DNA of 64,000 nucleotides from JBBSDP01 sp038240605 (GTDB lineage: Bacteria; Planctomycetota; Phycisphaerae; Tepidisphaerales; Tepidisphaeraceae): NCBI GenBank assembly GCA_038240605.1, contig JBBSDP010000016.1, positions 22,739 through 86,738 of the forward strand, read 5' to 3'. Positions 18,397 through 27,916 of the stretch are shown here, piece by piece. The number at the start of each line of letters is the position of its first letter. Position 1 is the stretch's first letter. The position numbers were made by a program, and so were the translations under genes. The notes beneath the pieces were generated by a model that saw only the letters and a list, made by a program, of their open reading frames with translations, had not been told where the DNA came from and did no database searches.

Positions 18397-18434
18397 CATG
18401 AATCATATGCGATCGCCCCGAAGCGCGTCCGACC

Positions 18435-20327
18435 CTATTGAACCGTCACGACGAACGGCGACATCAGGAGCACCGGGTGCTTCTGGAGAAGTTGGATCGC
18501 CTGGAGCTGCTCGGTCAGCAGGCGGCGGGCCTGTGGCGAGAGCGTGTTCAACAGTGAGTCGGCGCTGATTTGGATCTTCGGACGGATCGGCGTGGCCGCC
18601 TCGGGGCCGCCGCCAAAGCCAAGCATGTCCGCCAGCGTGCGCGGCTGCGGCAACACGCGAACGTCGTACTTGCCTTCTCCGAGCTTGGCCGTTTTGGCGG
18701 CATAGGCGACGGCGTCGGTGATGCCGCCGATCTCGTCCACCATGCCCAGCTCTTTCGCCTGCTCGGCGAGGAAGATGCGGCCGCGCGCCACTTTATCGAT
18801 GTCCTTGATTTTGCCGGAGCGGGTCTTCATCACGCGCTGCGTGAACTGCTCGTACGTCCCGCGCATCCAGTTGGTGACGAGTCTTCGCTGACGGTCGGTG
18901 AACGGGTCATTGGAGCTGAAGAGCCCCGCGTTCTGTCCTTTCTTGAACGTTTCCGTGGTGAGTCCGAGCTTGTCGTACAGGTCCTTCATGACGAACTTGC
19001 CGCCGACCACGCCGATCGAACCGACGATGGCGGAGGGGTCGGCGAAGATGTGGTCGCCGGCCGAGGCGAGGTAATACCCGCCGCTGGCCGCCATGCTGCC
19101 GACGCTGATGATCACCGGCTTCTTCGCCGCGACGTGCCGCGCCGCCTGCCACATCACCTCGCTGGCCAGCGCGCTGCCGCCCGGCGAGTCGATTCGGATG
19201 ACGACCGCCTTCACGTTCTCATCGCGCGCCGCGGACCGCAGCGCCTTGCGGATCGATTCGCCGCCGATCCCGCCTTCGCTGAACAGCCCATCGCCACCCT
19301 CACCATCGGAGATCACGCCCTCGGCGTAGATCAGCGCGATGGCCGGGTTGTCCGATGGCTGCGGGCGTTTCCCAAGGAGCTGGAAGAACGCGAGGGGGCT
19401 GGACATGTCGACCGATTCGCGGGGCGTGCGGCCGTAGTCGTGGAGCAAATCCACGTCGTTGCCCAGTTCCTTTTTCAAAAGGTCGCGCAGGCCGTCTTCG
19501 TCCACCACGTGATCCACGAAGCCGCGGCTCTTGGCCGCGGCGGCGGTGAGTATCGTCTCGTCGATCATCTGCTTCACCGCTTCGTGCGGCAGGTTCCGAT
19601 TGAACGAGATGCCGTCGACGATCTGGTCGTAGATGGCGTCGATCAGCTTGTTCAACTCGCCCTTGAGTTCTTCGCTGGCGCCGGTGCGGGTATAGGATTC
19701 GTCGGCCCCTTTGTATTCGCCGATCTGGACGTAATCGGCTTTCACGCCGACCTTGTCGAACAGGCCCTTGTAGAACATCGTTTCCATCCCCACGCCGGGG
19801 ATCATGATCTCGCCGCCATCGAGCAGGCAGATGTTCGTCGCGCCCGTCGCGAGGGTGTAGCCGACGGTGTCGTACGAGTCGGCGTAGACGAACGTGGGCT
19901 TGCCGGCGTGGCGGACGGTATTCAGAGCATCGCGGATTTCCTGCGCCTGCGCCAGGTTCATCCCGTGCTCGCCGAGCGTCATCAGGACCGCGCGAACGTC
20001 CTTGTCGTCCCGTGCCGAGTGCAGCCGGTCAACGATCGAACGGATGGTCGAGCTGGCGTCATCGCCGAACAGCGAGAAGGCGGCTGGGCCCTCGGCGACC
20101 GGGCGCGAGAGATCGAAGTAGGCCACCTTCGAGGCCTTAGCCTGCTTGTCGTTCAGCTCCTTCATCCGCTTGATCAGCTCGGCGGGCGTGGGGTAATGCG
20201 GTTCGGCACCAGCCGCCGCAAGCGCCAGTGATGGTTGCGTTGCAGGCGAAACGGCCGGCTGTGTCGTCGGACCTGCAAGGCAAACGCTGGTCACCGCAAG
20301 AATCGCTGCCACGGTAAGGCTTTTCAT
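18435..20327 (-). CDS. sppA: Signal peptide peptidase SppA, 67-kDa type
   Basis: SppA degrades cleaved signal peptides in the envelope with a Ser-Lys dyad. This 630-residue protein starts with a signal sequence (MKSLTVAAILAVTSVCLAG) followed by a proline/threonine stretch. It has both S49 halves of the long form: the N-terminal half carries QIGEYKGADESYTRTG with the candidate general-base lysine, and the C-terminal half has IDSPGGSALASEVMWQA and SVGSMAASGGYYLASAGD, with the nucleophilic serine near residue 414. AGGAG lies seven bases before the ATG. The tail (about 580-630) is a long helix with a hydrophobic end. Confidence 0.92.
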   Translation of the reverse strand: MKSLTVAAILAVTSVCLAGPTTQPAVSPATQPSLALAAAGAEPHYPTPAELIKRMKELNDKQAKASKVAYFDLSRPVAEGPAAFSLFGDDASSTIRSIVDRLHSARDDKDVRAVLMTLGEHGMNLAQAQEIRDALNTVRHAGKPTFVYADSYDTVGYTLATGATNICLLDGGEIMIPGVGMETMFYKGLFDKVGVKADYVQIGEYKGADESYTRTGASEELKGELNKLIDAIYDQIVDGISFNRNLPHEAVKQMIDETILTAAAAKSRGFVDHVVDEDGLRDLLKKELGNDVDLLHDYGRTPRESVDMSSPLAFFQLLGKRPQPSDNPAIALIYAEGVISDGEGGDGLFSEGGIGGESIRKALRSAARDENVKAVVIRIDSPGGSALASEVMWQAARHVAAKKPVIISVGSMAASGGYYLASAGDHIFADPSAIVGSIGVVGGKFVMKDLYDKLGLTTETFKKGQNAGLFSSNDPFTDRQRRLVTNWMRGTYEQFTQRVMKTRSGKIKDIDKVARGRIFLAEQAKELGMVDEIGGITDAVAYAAKTAKLGEGKYDVRVLPQPRTLADMLGFGGGPEAATPIRPKIQISADSLLNTLSPQARRLLTEQLQAIQLLQKHPVLLMSPFVVTVQ

Positions 20328-20481
20328 ACGTCTGCTCCTGAACCAGTTCAGCGGATAGGGACCCCCAATCGCGACGCGCGACCGCGACTATAGACCCCAA
20401 CATCGGCCCATTCAACGCAATTCGTAAACCAGAGCGGCTCACGGAGCAGTCATGCGTCGCCGTCGGATCGGGGGTTCGCGC

Positions 20482-20516
20482 AAAAAGAGCCCGCCTCCGG
20501 AACACCGGCGGCGGGC
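20482..20516 (-). terminator. Rho-independent terminator after the phosphoesterase gene
   Basis: On the minus strand the bases at 20516-20505 (GCCCGCCGCCGG) and 20500-20489 (CCGGAGGCGGGC) pair around a four-base loop with one mismatch. The stem is followed by TCTTTTTG at 20488-20481. It begins 50 bases after the stop codon at 20566. Confidence 0.85.
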
Positions 20517-20565
20517 GGGTCAGGCTTATCCTTACGTCATTGAGGCCAATTGCGATCGGAGACGA

Positions 20566-23235
20566 TCAACCCGCCACCAGCTTCCCGGCGGAGTTGGTCG
20601 GGAACCCATTGACCACGGCGCTGAGGCCGGCGTGGCCGAGGCCATACTGATCCTCGATCGTCCGCAACGTATTGAAGTGGTTTACGTAGGTGTTGCTGAC
20701 ACCTTTTTGCACAAGCTTCGGGTCCCCGTCCACGATCACCGGGATGTTGTTGTCACGGGTAAAGTCGAAGTCGTTCTCATCCCAGACAGTGATGAGCAGC
20801 GAGTTGTGCGTCGTGGCCCACTTGCGATAGGCCTCGATGTTGGACTTAAGCCAGTTATCGCCGTTCTGGATGGTGGTTCCATCGCTCACGGGCGCACCCT
20901 TGGAGTCGACGCCCGAACCGGTGGTGCTCTCACCGAGGCCGTTGACGCTGACGGTGTCGTGCATGTCGTTGGTCTCGTTCGGGACCACGAACGAAACGTT
21001 GGGAAGCTTGGTGAAATCAGTCGGCAGAGCGGTCAGCGGCTGATTGGTTTCCGCCGGGATCTGGTTGGCGCCCGTCCCCTGGAACTGTGCCCAGGCGTTG
21101 TGTTTCTCGACGTAGTTGCGACGCCCCGGCGCGAGCGGGAACTGCACGCCGGTGAACCCGGCGCTGGGGAGGGTCTCGGAGTAACCGACGAATGTCTTTC
21201 CCTTGGCGATCAGCTCGGCGCCGAGGTTGGGCACGGAGAACGGCTGGGCGGTGTTGAAGTCATCGCTGCCATTCTCGCGCGCGACGACGGCGGGATTGGT
21301 GTCATCCACGCCATTGGGCCAGGTGGCCTGGAGGGGCGAGTTGATCCCCTGGACACCCGGATTGGCGCCGCTGAACAGCTCGAGGTAATTGGGCTGGCTA
21401 TCGTGGTCGGTGCCATGGGCGTTGGCGAAATAGAGCCCGCCCTTGATCAGCGTCTTGTTGATGTAGGGGGCGTTGGCGCTGCCCACGATCTGGTTGGCGT
21501 CGTGGTTCTCCTCGATGACGACGACGACGTGGTCGGGCGTCAGCGGCTTGGCTGGCGTGGACGTCAGCCCGGGCAGCTCGGTGGTCTTGTCCTTCACCGC
21601 TCCCTTCAGTTTCTTCGCGCTCAGCCCGAGTGCATCCAGGGCGCTGACCGCGATCTGCTGCGTCTTCACCGAATTGGCGTTGATGGTGCCGAAGTTGGCG
21701 CTGTTCACCTTTCCGCCCGCGGTGATCAGCGCGACGTTGCGGTCGTCGGCGACGAACCCGCCGTGCTCCGCGTTCTTGAACGTGAACTTTGTCGGATTGC
21801 CCACCAGGATGAAGCCTGGCTTGAGCGTCACGACGATGTCCGGCGTGCGCGTGTTGGACCCCTGGCTGGGATTGCCTAGACCCGCGTCTGTTAGCGCGGC
21901 GCCCGAGAGGATTTTGTCGATTACCTGGTTGGCGGGGATCGCGCTCATCACGCCCTTGTTGAAGACGTCGATCGTGCCCGTGTTCTGGAACGCGGTGAGG
22001 GCGGTCACGGCTGTTCCGGTCAGCTTCTGATCCGTGAGCCAGATCAGCGAACCATCGTCGCCGGTCGCGCCGCCGACCGTGACGTTGGCGTTGGCCAGCA
22101 CGTTGTTGAACGTGTCGTCCTTGAAGAGCTGCGCGGAGCCTACGCGCGGGTTCTGGCCGTGCTTGGCGGTGACGACCAAGAGGGTGTTGTTCCAGAGGTT
22201 CTGTGCCTTGAGCGCGGCTTCGATCGTGCCAATGCTTGCGTCGGTGTGCCGCATCGCGCTCTGAAGGGGAAGCGAAATCACTTCGTTGCCGCCGGAGTCG
22301 AGCGTGATGCCGCCGCCGGTGAATTTCTCGGCGACGCTGACGGCCTGGAAGTTGCCAGAGATGATCGCGGGGACCGCTTCGGCCCTGGCGCCGCGCGAAT
22401 CCAAACCGTTGATTTCGTTGAGGATAGCCTTCACGTGCAGGTCGTCGTACTTCTCGGTGAGCAGCGTGTTGTGCGTCGTGACCTCGAGGTTCGGATCGCT
22501 CGCCCCCAGTGGATCGGTGCTGGCGTCGACGAGCGTAAAGGTGCTCAGGTCGGTGAAGGGCGCGGTGGCCAGCAGCGTGTCGGCGTTGACGGTTTGCTGC
22601 GTCGCGTTGTTGAGAAGGGCGGTGTTGGAATTCACCTCCGGGGTGTACAGGTCATCGACCCCGTTGCCGCCGGGGCCGTTGGCGATGTCGTAGACCGGGT
22701 GCTTGTCGGTGAACGCGGTGCGCAGGCCGGCGTCGTGGGCGACGTTGAAGATCGTGTTCACCTTCAGGAAGCTGTGCGGGTAAACGACGTGTCCACGCTT
22801 ATCGATCGGGAGAAGCGACGGATCGATGCTGCTGGCGTCGAAGTTCCCGCCGCCGCTGAGCAGCGCCATGTTCTTATCGAGGCTCTCGTCATACGTGACC
22901 ACGCCGCCCGGCGTGGCCGTGCCCGTGTTGGCGCCCGGCTGAAAGAGCTTGCGGTCGTAGGAGACGTCGTAGAACACGCCGTTCGTGCCCGGGCCGGCGC
23001 CGGTGAGATAGGAGAGGGCGCCGGGAAACGAATCGGACGGCGCAGTCGTCTGCGCTTTCGTGTACGTCACGCCCTGTCCCTGGAGCGCGATCGTATGAGT
23101 CAGATTGGCAGCGAGGGCCGGATCGGAGACATCGGCCTGGCGGAGGCCATCGACGGAAAGAATCACCACGTGATTGGGATTTGATACGCTGAAAAAAAGA
23201 CGCCCCTCAAGACGTTCAAAAAACGCTCGCTTCAT
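20566..23235 (-). CDS. Secreted double phosphoesterase with LExR N-terminal motif
   Basis: The 889-residue protein joins two alkaline-phosphatase-superfamily domains. Residues 1-35 (MKRAFFERLEGRLFFSVSN) carry the planctomycete LExR motif of exported surface proteins. Residues from about 18 to 560 match type I phosphodiesterase/nucleotide pyrophosphatase proteins: HVVILSVDGLRQADV, TTAPSDSFPGALSYLTG, TAKHGQNPRVG. From about 563 a phosphoesterase of the phospholipase C/acid phosphatase type follows: DHVVVVIEENHDANQIVGS, THNSLLITVWDEND. I chose ATG 23235, preceded by AAGGAG at seven bases; the frame continues upstream to 23319. A role in phosphate scavenging is inference. A terminator follows. 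Confidence 0.82.
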   Translation of the reverse strand: MKRAFFERLEGRLFFSVSNPNHVVILSVDGLRQADVSDPALAANLTHTIALQGQGVTYTKAQTTAPSDSFPGALSYLTGAGPGTNGVFYDVSYDRKLFQPGANTGTATPGGVVTYDESLDKNMALLSGGGNFDASSIDPSLLPIDKRGHVVYPHSFLKVNTIFNVAHDAGLRTAFTDKHPVYDIANGPGGNGVDDLYTPEVNSNTALLNNATQQTVNADTLLATAPFTDLSTFTLVDASTDPLGASDPNLEVTTHNTLLTEKYDDLHVKAILNEINGLDSRGARAEAVPAIISGNFQAVSVAEKFTGGGITLDSGGNEVISLPLQSAMRHTDASIGTIEAALKAQNLWNNTLLVVTAKHGQNPRVGSAQLFKDDTFNNVLANANVTVGGATGDDGSLIWLTDQKLTGTAVTALTAFQNTGTIDVFNKGVMSAIPANQVIDKILSGAALTDAGLGNPSQGSNTRTPDIVVTLKPGFILVGNPTKFTFKNAEHGGFVADDRNVALITAGGKVNSANFGTINANSVKTQQIAVSALDALGLSAKKLKGAVKDKTTELPGLTSTPAKPLTPDHVVVVIEENHDANQIVGSANAPYINKTLIKGGLYFANAHGTDHDSQPNYLELFSGANPGVQGINSPLQATWPNGVDDTNPAVVARENGSDDFNTAQPFSVPNLGAELIAKGKTFVGYSETLPSAGFTGVQFPLAPGRRNYVEKHNAWAQFQGTGANQIPAETNQPLTALPTDFTKLPNVSFVVPNETNDMHDTVSVNGLGESTTGSGVDSKGAPVSDGTTIQNGDNWLKSNIEAYRKWATTHNSLLITVWDENDFDFTRDNNIPVIVDGDPKLVQKGVSNTYVNHFNTLRTIEDQYGLGHAGLSAVVNGFPTNSAGKLVAG

Positions 23236-23448
23236 AGTGTGGCTCCTTCGCTCAACACGAGTTAAGCCCGACCCCGCGTCAGGCTGAGCGGGCATTGAAT
23301 GGCGGACCCCGTGCCACACGCAATCGTCCGCGCATAAGGTTCACGAAAGATTCATCAGCGCGAAATCGAAACAAAACATGGCGAATCCGTCACCTGTTCC
23401 GACGGCGCGCGACCGTTCCGCCCCATTCGACCCATCGCAGGGACGCGC

Positions 23449-25617
23449 TCAGCTCACTTGAGCGTTGCTCAAGATCGTCAGCGAACCGCCGCCAGTCTTG
23501 TGTACGACCGTGCGGATCCGGAAGACGCCGGGCTGGTTGTAGAGGTGATCGCCATTAACGGTGACGATGTGGGTGAGTGGGTCCTGGGAAAACGTCGCGA
23601 AAGAACGGAAGCCATCGCCCCAGTTGATCAGGCCCGTGAAGGCGGATGGGGAGTCAACGAGCGGCAGCAGGCCGTTGGGGTCCGCACTGCCGATCGTGCC
23701 GAGCACGATGCTTGCGAAGACGTTTGGCGTCGCGCCCAAATCAGCGCCAGCGCCGCGCAGCCTGGCGGCGGCGATCGATGCGCTTGCTGAGACGGCCGCC
23801 GAAGTGCCGTCGGCGTCGGCGATCGAGACGCGGATCCCATAGCGGCCTCGGGCGGCATAAGTGTGGCTCGGGGCGATGACCGAAAGGTGCCCGTTGATCG
23901 ACTGCACAGCGCCCTGCGCAATCGTGCCGTCGCCGAAGTCAACGCTCGCGGTAAAGCTCTCAGTGCGGTCGCCGTCCGTATCGGTGAACGTAGCGACGAC
24001 TGCGTTGTCGATTGACGAACCCTCGACGCCGCGGACCGACTTGGCGCGAGCGACAAGACGTCGGGCATTCTGGGTGGAACGGGCGACGTTGATCGAGACC
24101 GTCGAGACGTTCGAGACTGCCCCCGAACTATCGGTTACGCTGTAATTGAAGGAGTCCGCCCCCGTGTATCCGTTTGCAGGCTTGTAGGTGATCCGTCCCG
24201 TCGCCGCGTCGCGGGCGACCGACCCGTGTGACGGACCGTTGCTGAAATGAAGGCTGGCCGGATCGAGCACTGCACCGTCGAAGGCCGTGTCGTTGGACAA
24301 CGCGTCGATCAGCACGCTGCCGTTACGGCTCGTCGTGATTACGTCGTTGGCCGCGACCGGCGCCCGATGGCTGGCGACCGGGTTCACGTTGATCGATACC
24401 GTCGCCACGTTGGAGACCGACTGCTGCGTATCGTTGACGGTGTACGTGAAGCTATCGGGGCCGGAATAGCCGGTCGCGGGCGTATAGGTGATCGTGCCCG
24501 TCGTGATGTCGAGGCTCGTGACGCCGTGCGCGGGTGGCGTGACAAGCTGAACCGCGGCGGGGTCGATGGAGGCGCTGCCCGATGCGCTGTCGTTGGCCAG
24601 CACGTTGATCGTCACGGGCACGTTGGCGTTCGTGCTCGCCCCATCATCATTCGCGACGGGCGGCAGGTGCGGCGGGAAGGGCGTGTAGCCGATCGCATCG
24701 AGCGCGGTCAGCTCGGTTCCCGGTTGAGGGGTCGAGCCGGCGGTCGCGAAGGCATCCTGCACCTGCGGCGCGTGGCTCCCGCTGCTGAACCAGTCATTGA
24801 AGTCGCCGGTCGCATCCTGGTTGAATCGCGCGATGTCCGTCGTCCCGTCCAGGGAGAAGAATGCCTCGGCGCTGCTGCTGGTCGTGAAGCTGCGCGCGCC
24901 GCTGGCGTCATAGCGGAACAGGTCTTGGGGATTGACCGCGCCGGTCGGTGCGGCGGCGCCGTTGCTCAGGCCCGTCAGCGTCGAGCCGATCCCGAGCACC
25001 TCGTCTATCTCGTGCTCGGCGACCGATACGAGGTCGAACTTGTTGGGGTCGATATTCGCACGGTCCAGATTGCAGATCGACGTGTTGAGGTTGACGGTCC
25101 CATCGTTGGGCGAGGAAACGCTGAACCCCAGGGCGCGCGCGTTGGCGGTGGAGATCTGGATGAAGCGGTTGCCGTTCGTCGGGTTGTTCGTCACCGCCGG
25201 AAGGCCCGACAGCGCGGTGGAGTCGGATGCGGTCGTCGCGTGCGATGCCAGGGCGGCGCGGTACGCGCTGTAGGTCACGCTCGTCGCGGAGGACGAACTC
25301 GAAGCCAGGCCGTTGCTGACCTTGTTGAACGTGATCGCGACCGTGATCGGGTCGGAGAAGGCGCTGGCGAAATTCTGAATTGCGGTGTTGATCGCTGCTT
25401 TGATCGCCGCCGCGTTGGGGTCGTTATTGATGGTGCTGTCAAATGTCGGATTGATCGTCAGGTGCGTCGTAACTGCCGACAGTAGCGACCGGGCCTCGAG
25501 CGATTCGATCGGTCGCCCCGATACGCGTTGTCGCGGACCCCGCGCACCGTTTCGCCGGCGCGTCGGGCCTGAGGGGTCAGCATGCTGTAGCGCGTGATCG
25601 GGCACCAATGCACTCAC
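23449..25617 (-). CDS. Secreted zincin-like metalloprotease with Ig-like repeats
   Basis: The protein has the LExR sorting motif (IESLEARSLLSAV) near its N-terminus, then a zincin-like domain of the NF038122 kind containing VSVAEHEIDEVLGIGSTLTG. In that site the third ligand is Glu instead of His (HExxE), as I recall for this family. Next come DLFRYDASGARSF and WFSSGSHAPQVQDAFA...ELTALDAIGY. From about residue 300 there are two cadherin/Ig-like tandem modules (ANDDGASTNANVPVTINVLANDS, then AANDVITTSRNGSVLIDALSND) and a C-terminal PKD-like region. I prefer the GTG at 25617, with GGAG five bases upstream; ATG 25683 is the alternative. Confidence 0.75.
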   Translation of the reverse strand: MSALVPDHALQHADPSGPTRRRNGARGPRQRVSGRPIESLEARSLLSAVTTHLTINPTFDSTINNDPNAAAIKAAINTAIQNFASAFSDPITVAITFNKVSNGLASSSSSATSVTYSAYRAALASHATTASDSTALSGLPAVTNNPTNGNRFIQISTANARALGFSVSSPNDGTVNLNTSICNLDRANIDPNKFDLVSVAEHEIDEVLGIGSTLTGLSNGAAAPTGAVNPQDLFRYDASGARSFTTSSSAEAFFSLDGTTDIARFNQDATGDFNDWFSSGSHAPQVQDAFATAGSTPQPGTELTALDAIGYTPFPPHLPPVANDDGASTNANVPVTINVLANDSASGSASIDPAAVQLVTPPAHGVTSLDITTGTITYTPATGYSGPDSFTYTVNDTQQSVSNVATVSINVNPVASHRAPVAANDVITTSRNGSVLIDALSNDTAFDGAVLDPASLHFSNGPSHGSVARDAATGRITYKPANGYTGADSFNYSVTDSSGAVSNVSTVSINVARSTQNARRLVARAKSVRGVEGSSIDNAVVATFTDTDGDRTESFTASVDFGDGTIAQGAVQSINGHLSVIAPSHTYAARGRYGIRVSIADADGTSAAVSASASIAAARLRGAGADLGATPNVFASIVLGTIGSADPNGLLPLVDSPSAFTGLINWGDGFRSFATFSQDPLTHIVTVNGDHLYNQPGVFRIRTVVHKTGGGSLTILSNAQVS

Positions 25618-26028
25618 CTCATCTCCGGGCGACGTTGCCGCCGTTACACGATCACCGCGATCGGCAACCGGGCCGCACGCCACGCCGTCCAGCGTTTGGC
25701 GAATAAGAAACAGGAATTACGACGACCGCCGAGGTCCGATCCTGCCCCGACACCCACGAAAAAGGCCGGAATTGGCCGATCCGTCTACTTCTGGCGATCA
25801 TAAGACGGCAGCGCGGGGGGTCAAGTTTAATTCGCAAACCCGAGCGACGATCGACTGATTTGATCGACGACGGCGGTAAGAGACGTGGAATTTATCGGCT
25901 GAACAGCGTTGGCGAGCCCAATTACGTGATTCCAGCAAAGTCATCAAAGATTCAAGGAGCAATGTGCGGCCTGCCCCGGAACCTCCAGCAGATCAAGCGT
26001 GCATGCCCGGCGAGAAATTGCCGCGCGT
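25618..26028. other. Non-coding stretch between the metalloprotease gene and the prepilin remnant
   Basis: About 410 bases with no open frame of convincing composition on either strand. I see no hairpin followed by a T-run and no match to the repeats found elsewhere in the window. It presumably holds the promoter of the metalloprotease gene. Confidence 0.4.
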
Positions 26029-26525
26029 TCAAAAGTAGTAATTGTTCGCCCCGAGTTGGGTCTGAATCAGCATCTCGGAGAACTCGCGCCACTGTGCGTG
26101 GCCATCGTGAAAGAGCCATTGATATCCCGTCGCCGAATGAAAGGAGGTGCTCGCGTCGCCGGTCGGGTAGTTCCAGAGCGTGTCCGCGTTCTGCCATTCG
26201 TCGTTTCCGGGGCAGTACATCGTGTCGCGCATAGCCCCGAAACCGAGCATCGCATCGCGGGTGCCCAGAGGGATGTCGAAGAGCCACGCGGAGTTGCCCA
26301 GGTGTTGCGGAAGGTTGCCGCGGTTTTCGCCGGCATACATGATCAACGACATTCCGCTCTGTCGGAGGTAGCTGAGAAATTTGGTCCGACGTGCCTGCTC
26401 GCGGACCCTGCTCAGCGCGGGCATCAGGATTGAGATCAGCAACGCGATGCTCCCCACCACCAGGAGCTCGACCAGCTAAAGCCGCGCTGCCGTTGAATTG
26501 CCGCCGCGGCGATTATCGCTCCCAT
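26029..26525 (-). pseudogene. Prepilin-like (type II secretion-type pseudopilin) gene with a one-base frameshift
   Basis: Translation from the ATG at 26525 gives MGAIIAAAAIQRQRGFS; the next frame then gives LVELLVVGSIALLISILMP and continues as ALSRVREQARRTKFLSYLRQ to a stop at 26029. Joined, these make the classic class III signal (RGFSLVELLVV) of prepilins. The shift lies at about 26473-26478 (GGCTTTAGCTGG on the minus strand), where one base appears missing. The tail contains LFHDGHAQW, like the DGH tail of planctomycete prepilin-like proteins. Either the gene is inactive or the base was lost in sequencing. A GTG at 26460 could only give a leaderless product. Confidence 0.72.
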
Positions 26526-26626
26526 CCGAGGGTTGCATTGCGAGCGGGCATCCAAATTCACGGCGACCTCCCGAATGGTGCGCGGGCCCGTCGTTCGGAC
26601 TTGCGTTGCAACGAAGCGGAGCAACC

Positions 26627-26935
26627 TCAATTGTTCCACGCCATCTGCGTGTACTTTAATCCGTCGCGCGGGATGAGTTCGACATGTCCGTCCACGTAAC
26701 ACACGTTGTGGAACTGGCCGATGTTGGCGCCCCAGTTATAGCCCGGGTGCGGATACCACCACGCGATGTTGGCCTCCGGCGAGCCGATGAACCGCAATTG
26801 ATCTTACACCACGGCGCCCGCAATCCAAAGTGTTACTCGACGCTCATCAACTTCAGCGCCTCTGAATCCCACATCAGGAGTCAGTCCCCCAGTAACATGG
26901 GCCCGGCAATCATCCCGTTCACGATGCGTCCTAAT
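26627..26935 (-). pseudogene. Decayed prepilin-like C-terminal fragment
   Basis: Between a stop codon at 26804-26806 and a stop at 26627, the frame reads DQLRFIGSPEANIAWWYP...NIGQFHNVCYVDGHVELIPRD. This carries the H-x-x-x-x-x-DG tail signature (HNVCYVDGH) of planctomycete prepilin-like proteins. Farther upstream in shifted frames, phrases such as NGMIAGPMLLGD and LLMWDSEALKLMSVE are separated by stop codons. I read this as the remains of a second prepilin gene with several inactivating changes. The upstream limit is uncertain. Confidence 0.55.
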
Positions 26936-26988
26936 CGAGCGTGCGCGGCCGTTGGCTTCGCGATCTATCTCCATTCGACTGAGCGCAT

Positions 26989-27019
26989 AAAAAAGCCCCC
27001 GGCGATAAGACCGAGGGCT
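26989..27019 (-). terminator. Rho-independent terminator after the coiled-coil gene
   Basis: On the minus strand AGCCCTCGG (27019-27011) pairs with CCGGGGGCT (27002-26994) with one G-U pair, and is followed by TTTTTT (26994-26989). It lies 34 bases past the stop at 27053. Confidence 0.85.
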
Positions 27020-27052
27020 GCGCGATCACGAACCTTAATTCATTTATTCCCC

Positions 27053-27415
27053 TCAATCCGCTTTGGGCTTGGCGTGTTTGGCGCCATGCGACGCATCGGA
27101 TGCAAGCTTCGCGGCGCTGTCCGCGTGCTGGTTCGCCGTTTCGGCGGCCTTGGCTGCGGCCGTCGCTTTCTGGTCCACCGCGGAGAGCTGCTGTTCGAGC
27201 GCCGCCAGGCGTTTTGAGATCGACTCGAGCGTAGCCTTCATCGCCGCGTCGTTCTTCTGGCCCGACGTCGCGACGGCCTGACCGATCGATTCGGCTCGCT
27301 TCGAGGCCACGTCCGCCTTTTCCGCGACCACGGACAATGTCTGGCCCACCGTATCGACGCGCTGCGAAAGTTTGGTGAGCACCGCATCGAGCTTCTGGGA
27401 AATATCCGAGATCAC
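27053..27415 (-). CDS. Alanine-rich coiled-coil protein
   Basis: The 120-residue product is almost entirely heptad-like helix (KLDAVLTKLSQRVDTVGQTL, ISKRLAALEQQLSAVDQKA, AETANQHADSAAKLASDA) with a lysine/histidine-rich tail (GAKHAKPKAD). There is no signal peptide or membrane segment. The composition resembles apolipoprotein-like or lipoprotein-Lpp-like stretches and small nucleoid or phasin-like proteins. With a PHA-system-type gene divergently placed at 27576, a phasin role is a guess. A clear terminator follows, which supports an expressed single gene. Confidence 0.6.
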   Translation of the reverse strand: MISDISQKLDAVLTKLSQRVDTVGQTLSVVAEKADVASKRAESIGQAVATSGQKNDAAMKATLESISKRLAALEQQLSAVDQKATAAAKAAETANQHADSAAKLASDASHGAKHAKPKAD

Positions 27416-27575
27416 CTTGGCACTGCCTCCATCTCATCGGTTGTTCAACTTTGAGCGAAGCGCGTGGGTCGCGACGCAGCGGAGGCGCGCGTCGTTCCAC
27501 CACTGTGGCGTACAATAGGGCGGTGCCCGCACAACGTGCGGGAAGGCGCAAGCTCGATCGAGAGGACGGTCGCCT

Positions 27576-27878
27576 ATGTCGGTACTCAGGCTGTCAGTGC
27601 AACACGGGACGACGCGCGAGCAGGCGCGGGATCGAGTCGCGCAGGCGATCACGGCGGCGGCCGCGAAAGTGGGGCCGCTCCTGCGGGGAGCGCAGTGGTC
27701 GGCTGACCGCGACGCGGTCAAGCTCAACGGACCGGGCTTTGTCGTGGACCTGACGATCGACGACCGAGAGGTGCATATGGTCGCCGACGTGTCCGGGCTC
27801 GGCGGACTTCTGGGGAGCCCGGTCGTCGCGGGCATCAAGCAGGTGCTGGAGCAAACCTTTCACAAGCGGCTCACCTGA
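27576..27878 (+). CDS. Polyhydroxyalkanoic acid system-type small protein
   Basis: The 100-residue product (MSVLRLSVQHGTTREQARDR, then KVGPLLRGAQWSADRDAVKL and MVADVSGLGGLLGSPVVAGI, ending IKQVLEQTFHKRLT) resembles the small 'PHA_gran_rgn' family, whose members have an alternating helix, strand, helix layout and are linked to polyester granules in some proteobacteria. The match is by pattern only and planctomycete members may serve other roles. It is divergent from the coiled-coil gene (160 bp between the starts) and convergent with the ABC ATPase gene. Confidence 0.5.
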   Translation: MSVLRLSVQHGTTREQARDRVAQAITAAAAKVGPLLRGAQWSADRDAVKLNGPGFVVDLTIDDREVHMVADVSGLGGLLGSPVVAGIKQVLEQTFHKRLT

Positions 27879-27916
27879 CAGCGTAACATCTGGCGTGTGC
27901 GGGTAATCGAGCACAC

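Noticed and set aside
18570..20231. A 553-codon plus-strand frame opposite sppA
   Set aside because: Antisense shadow; sppA has a signal peptide and both catalytic motifs.
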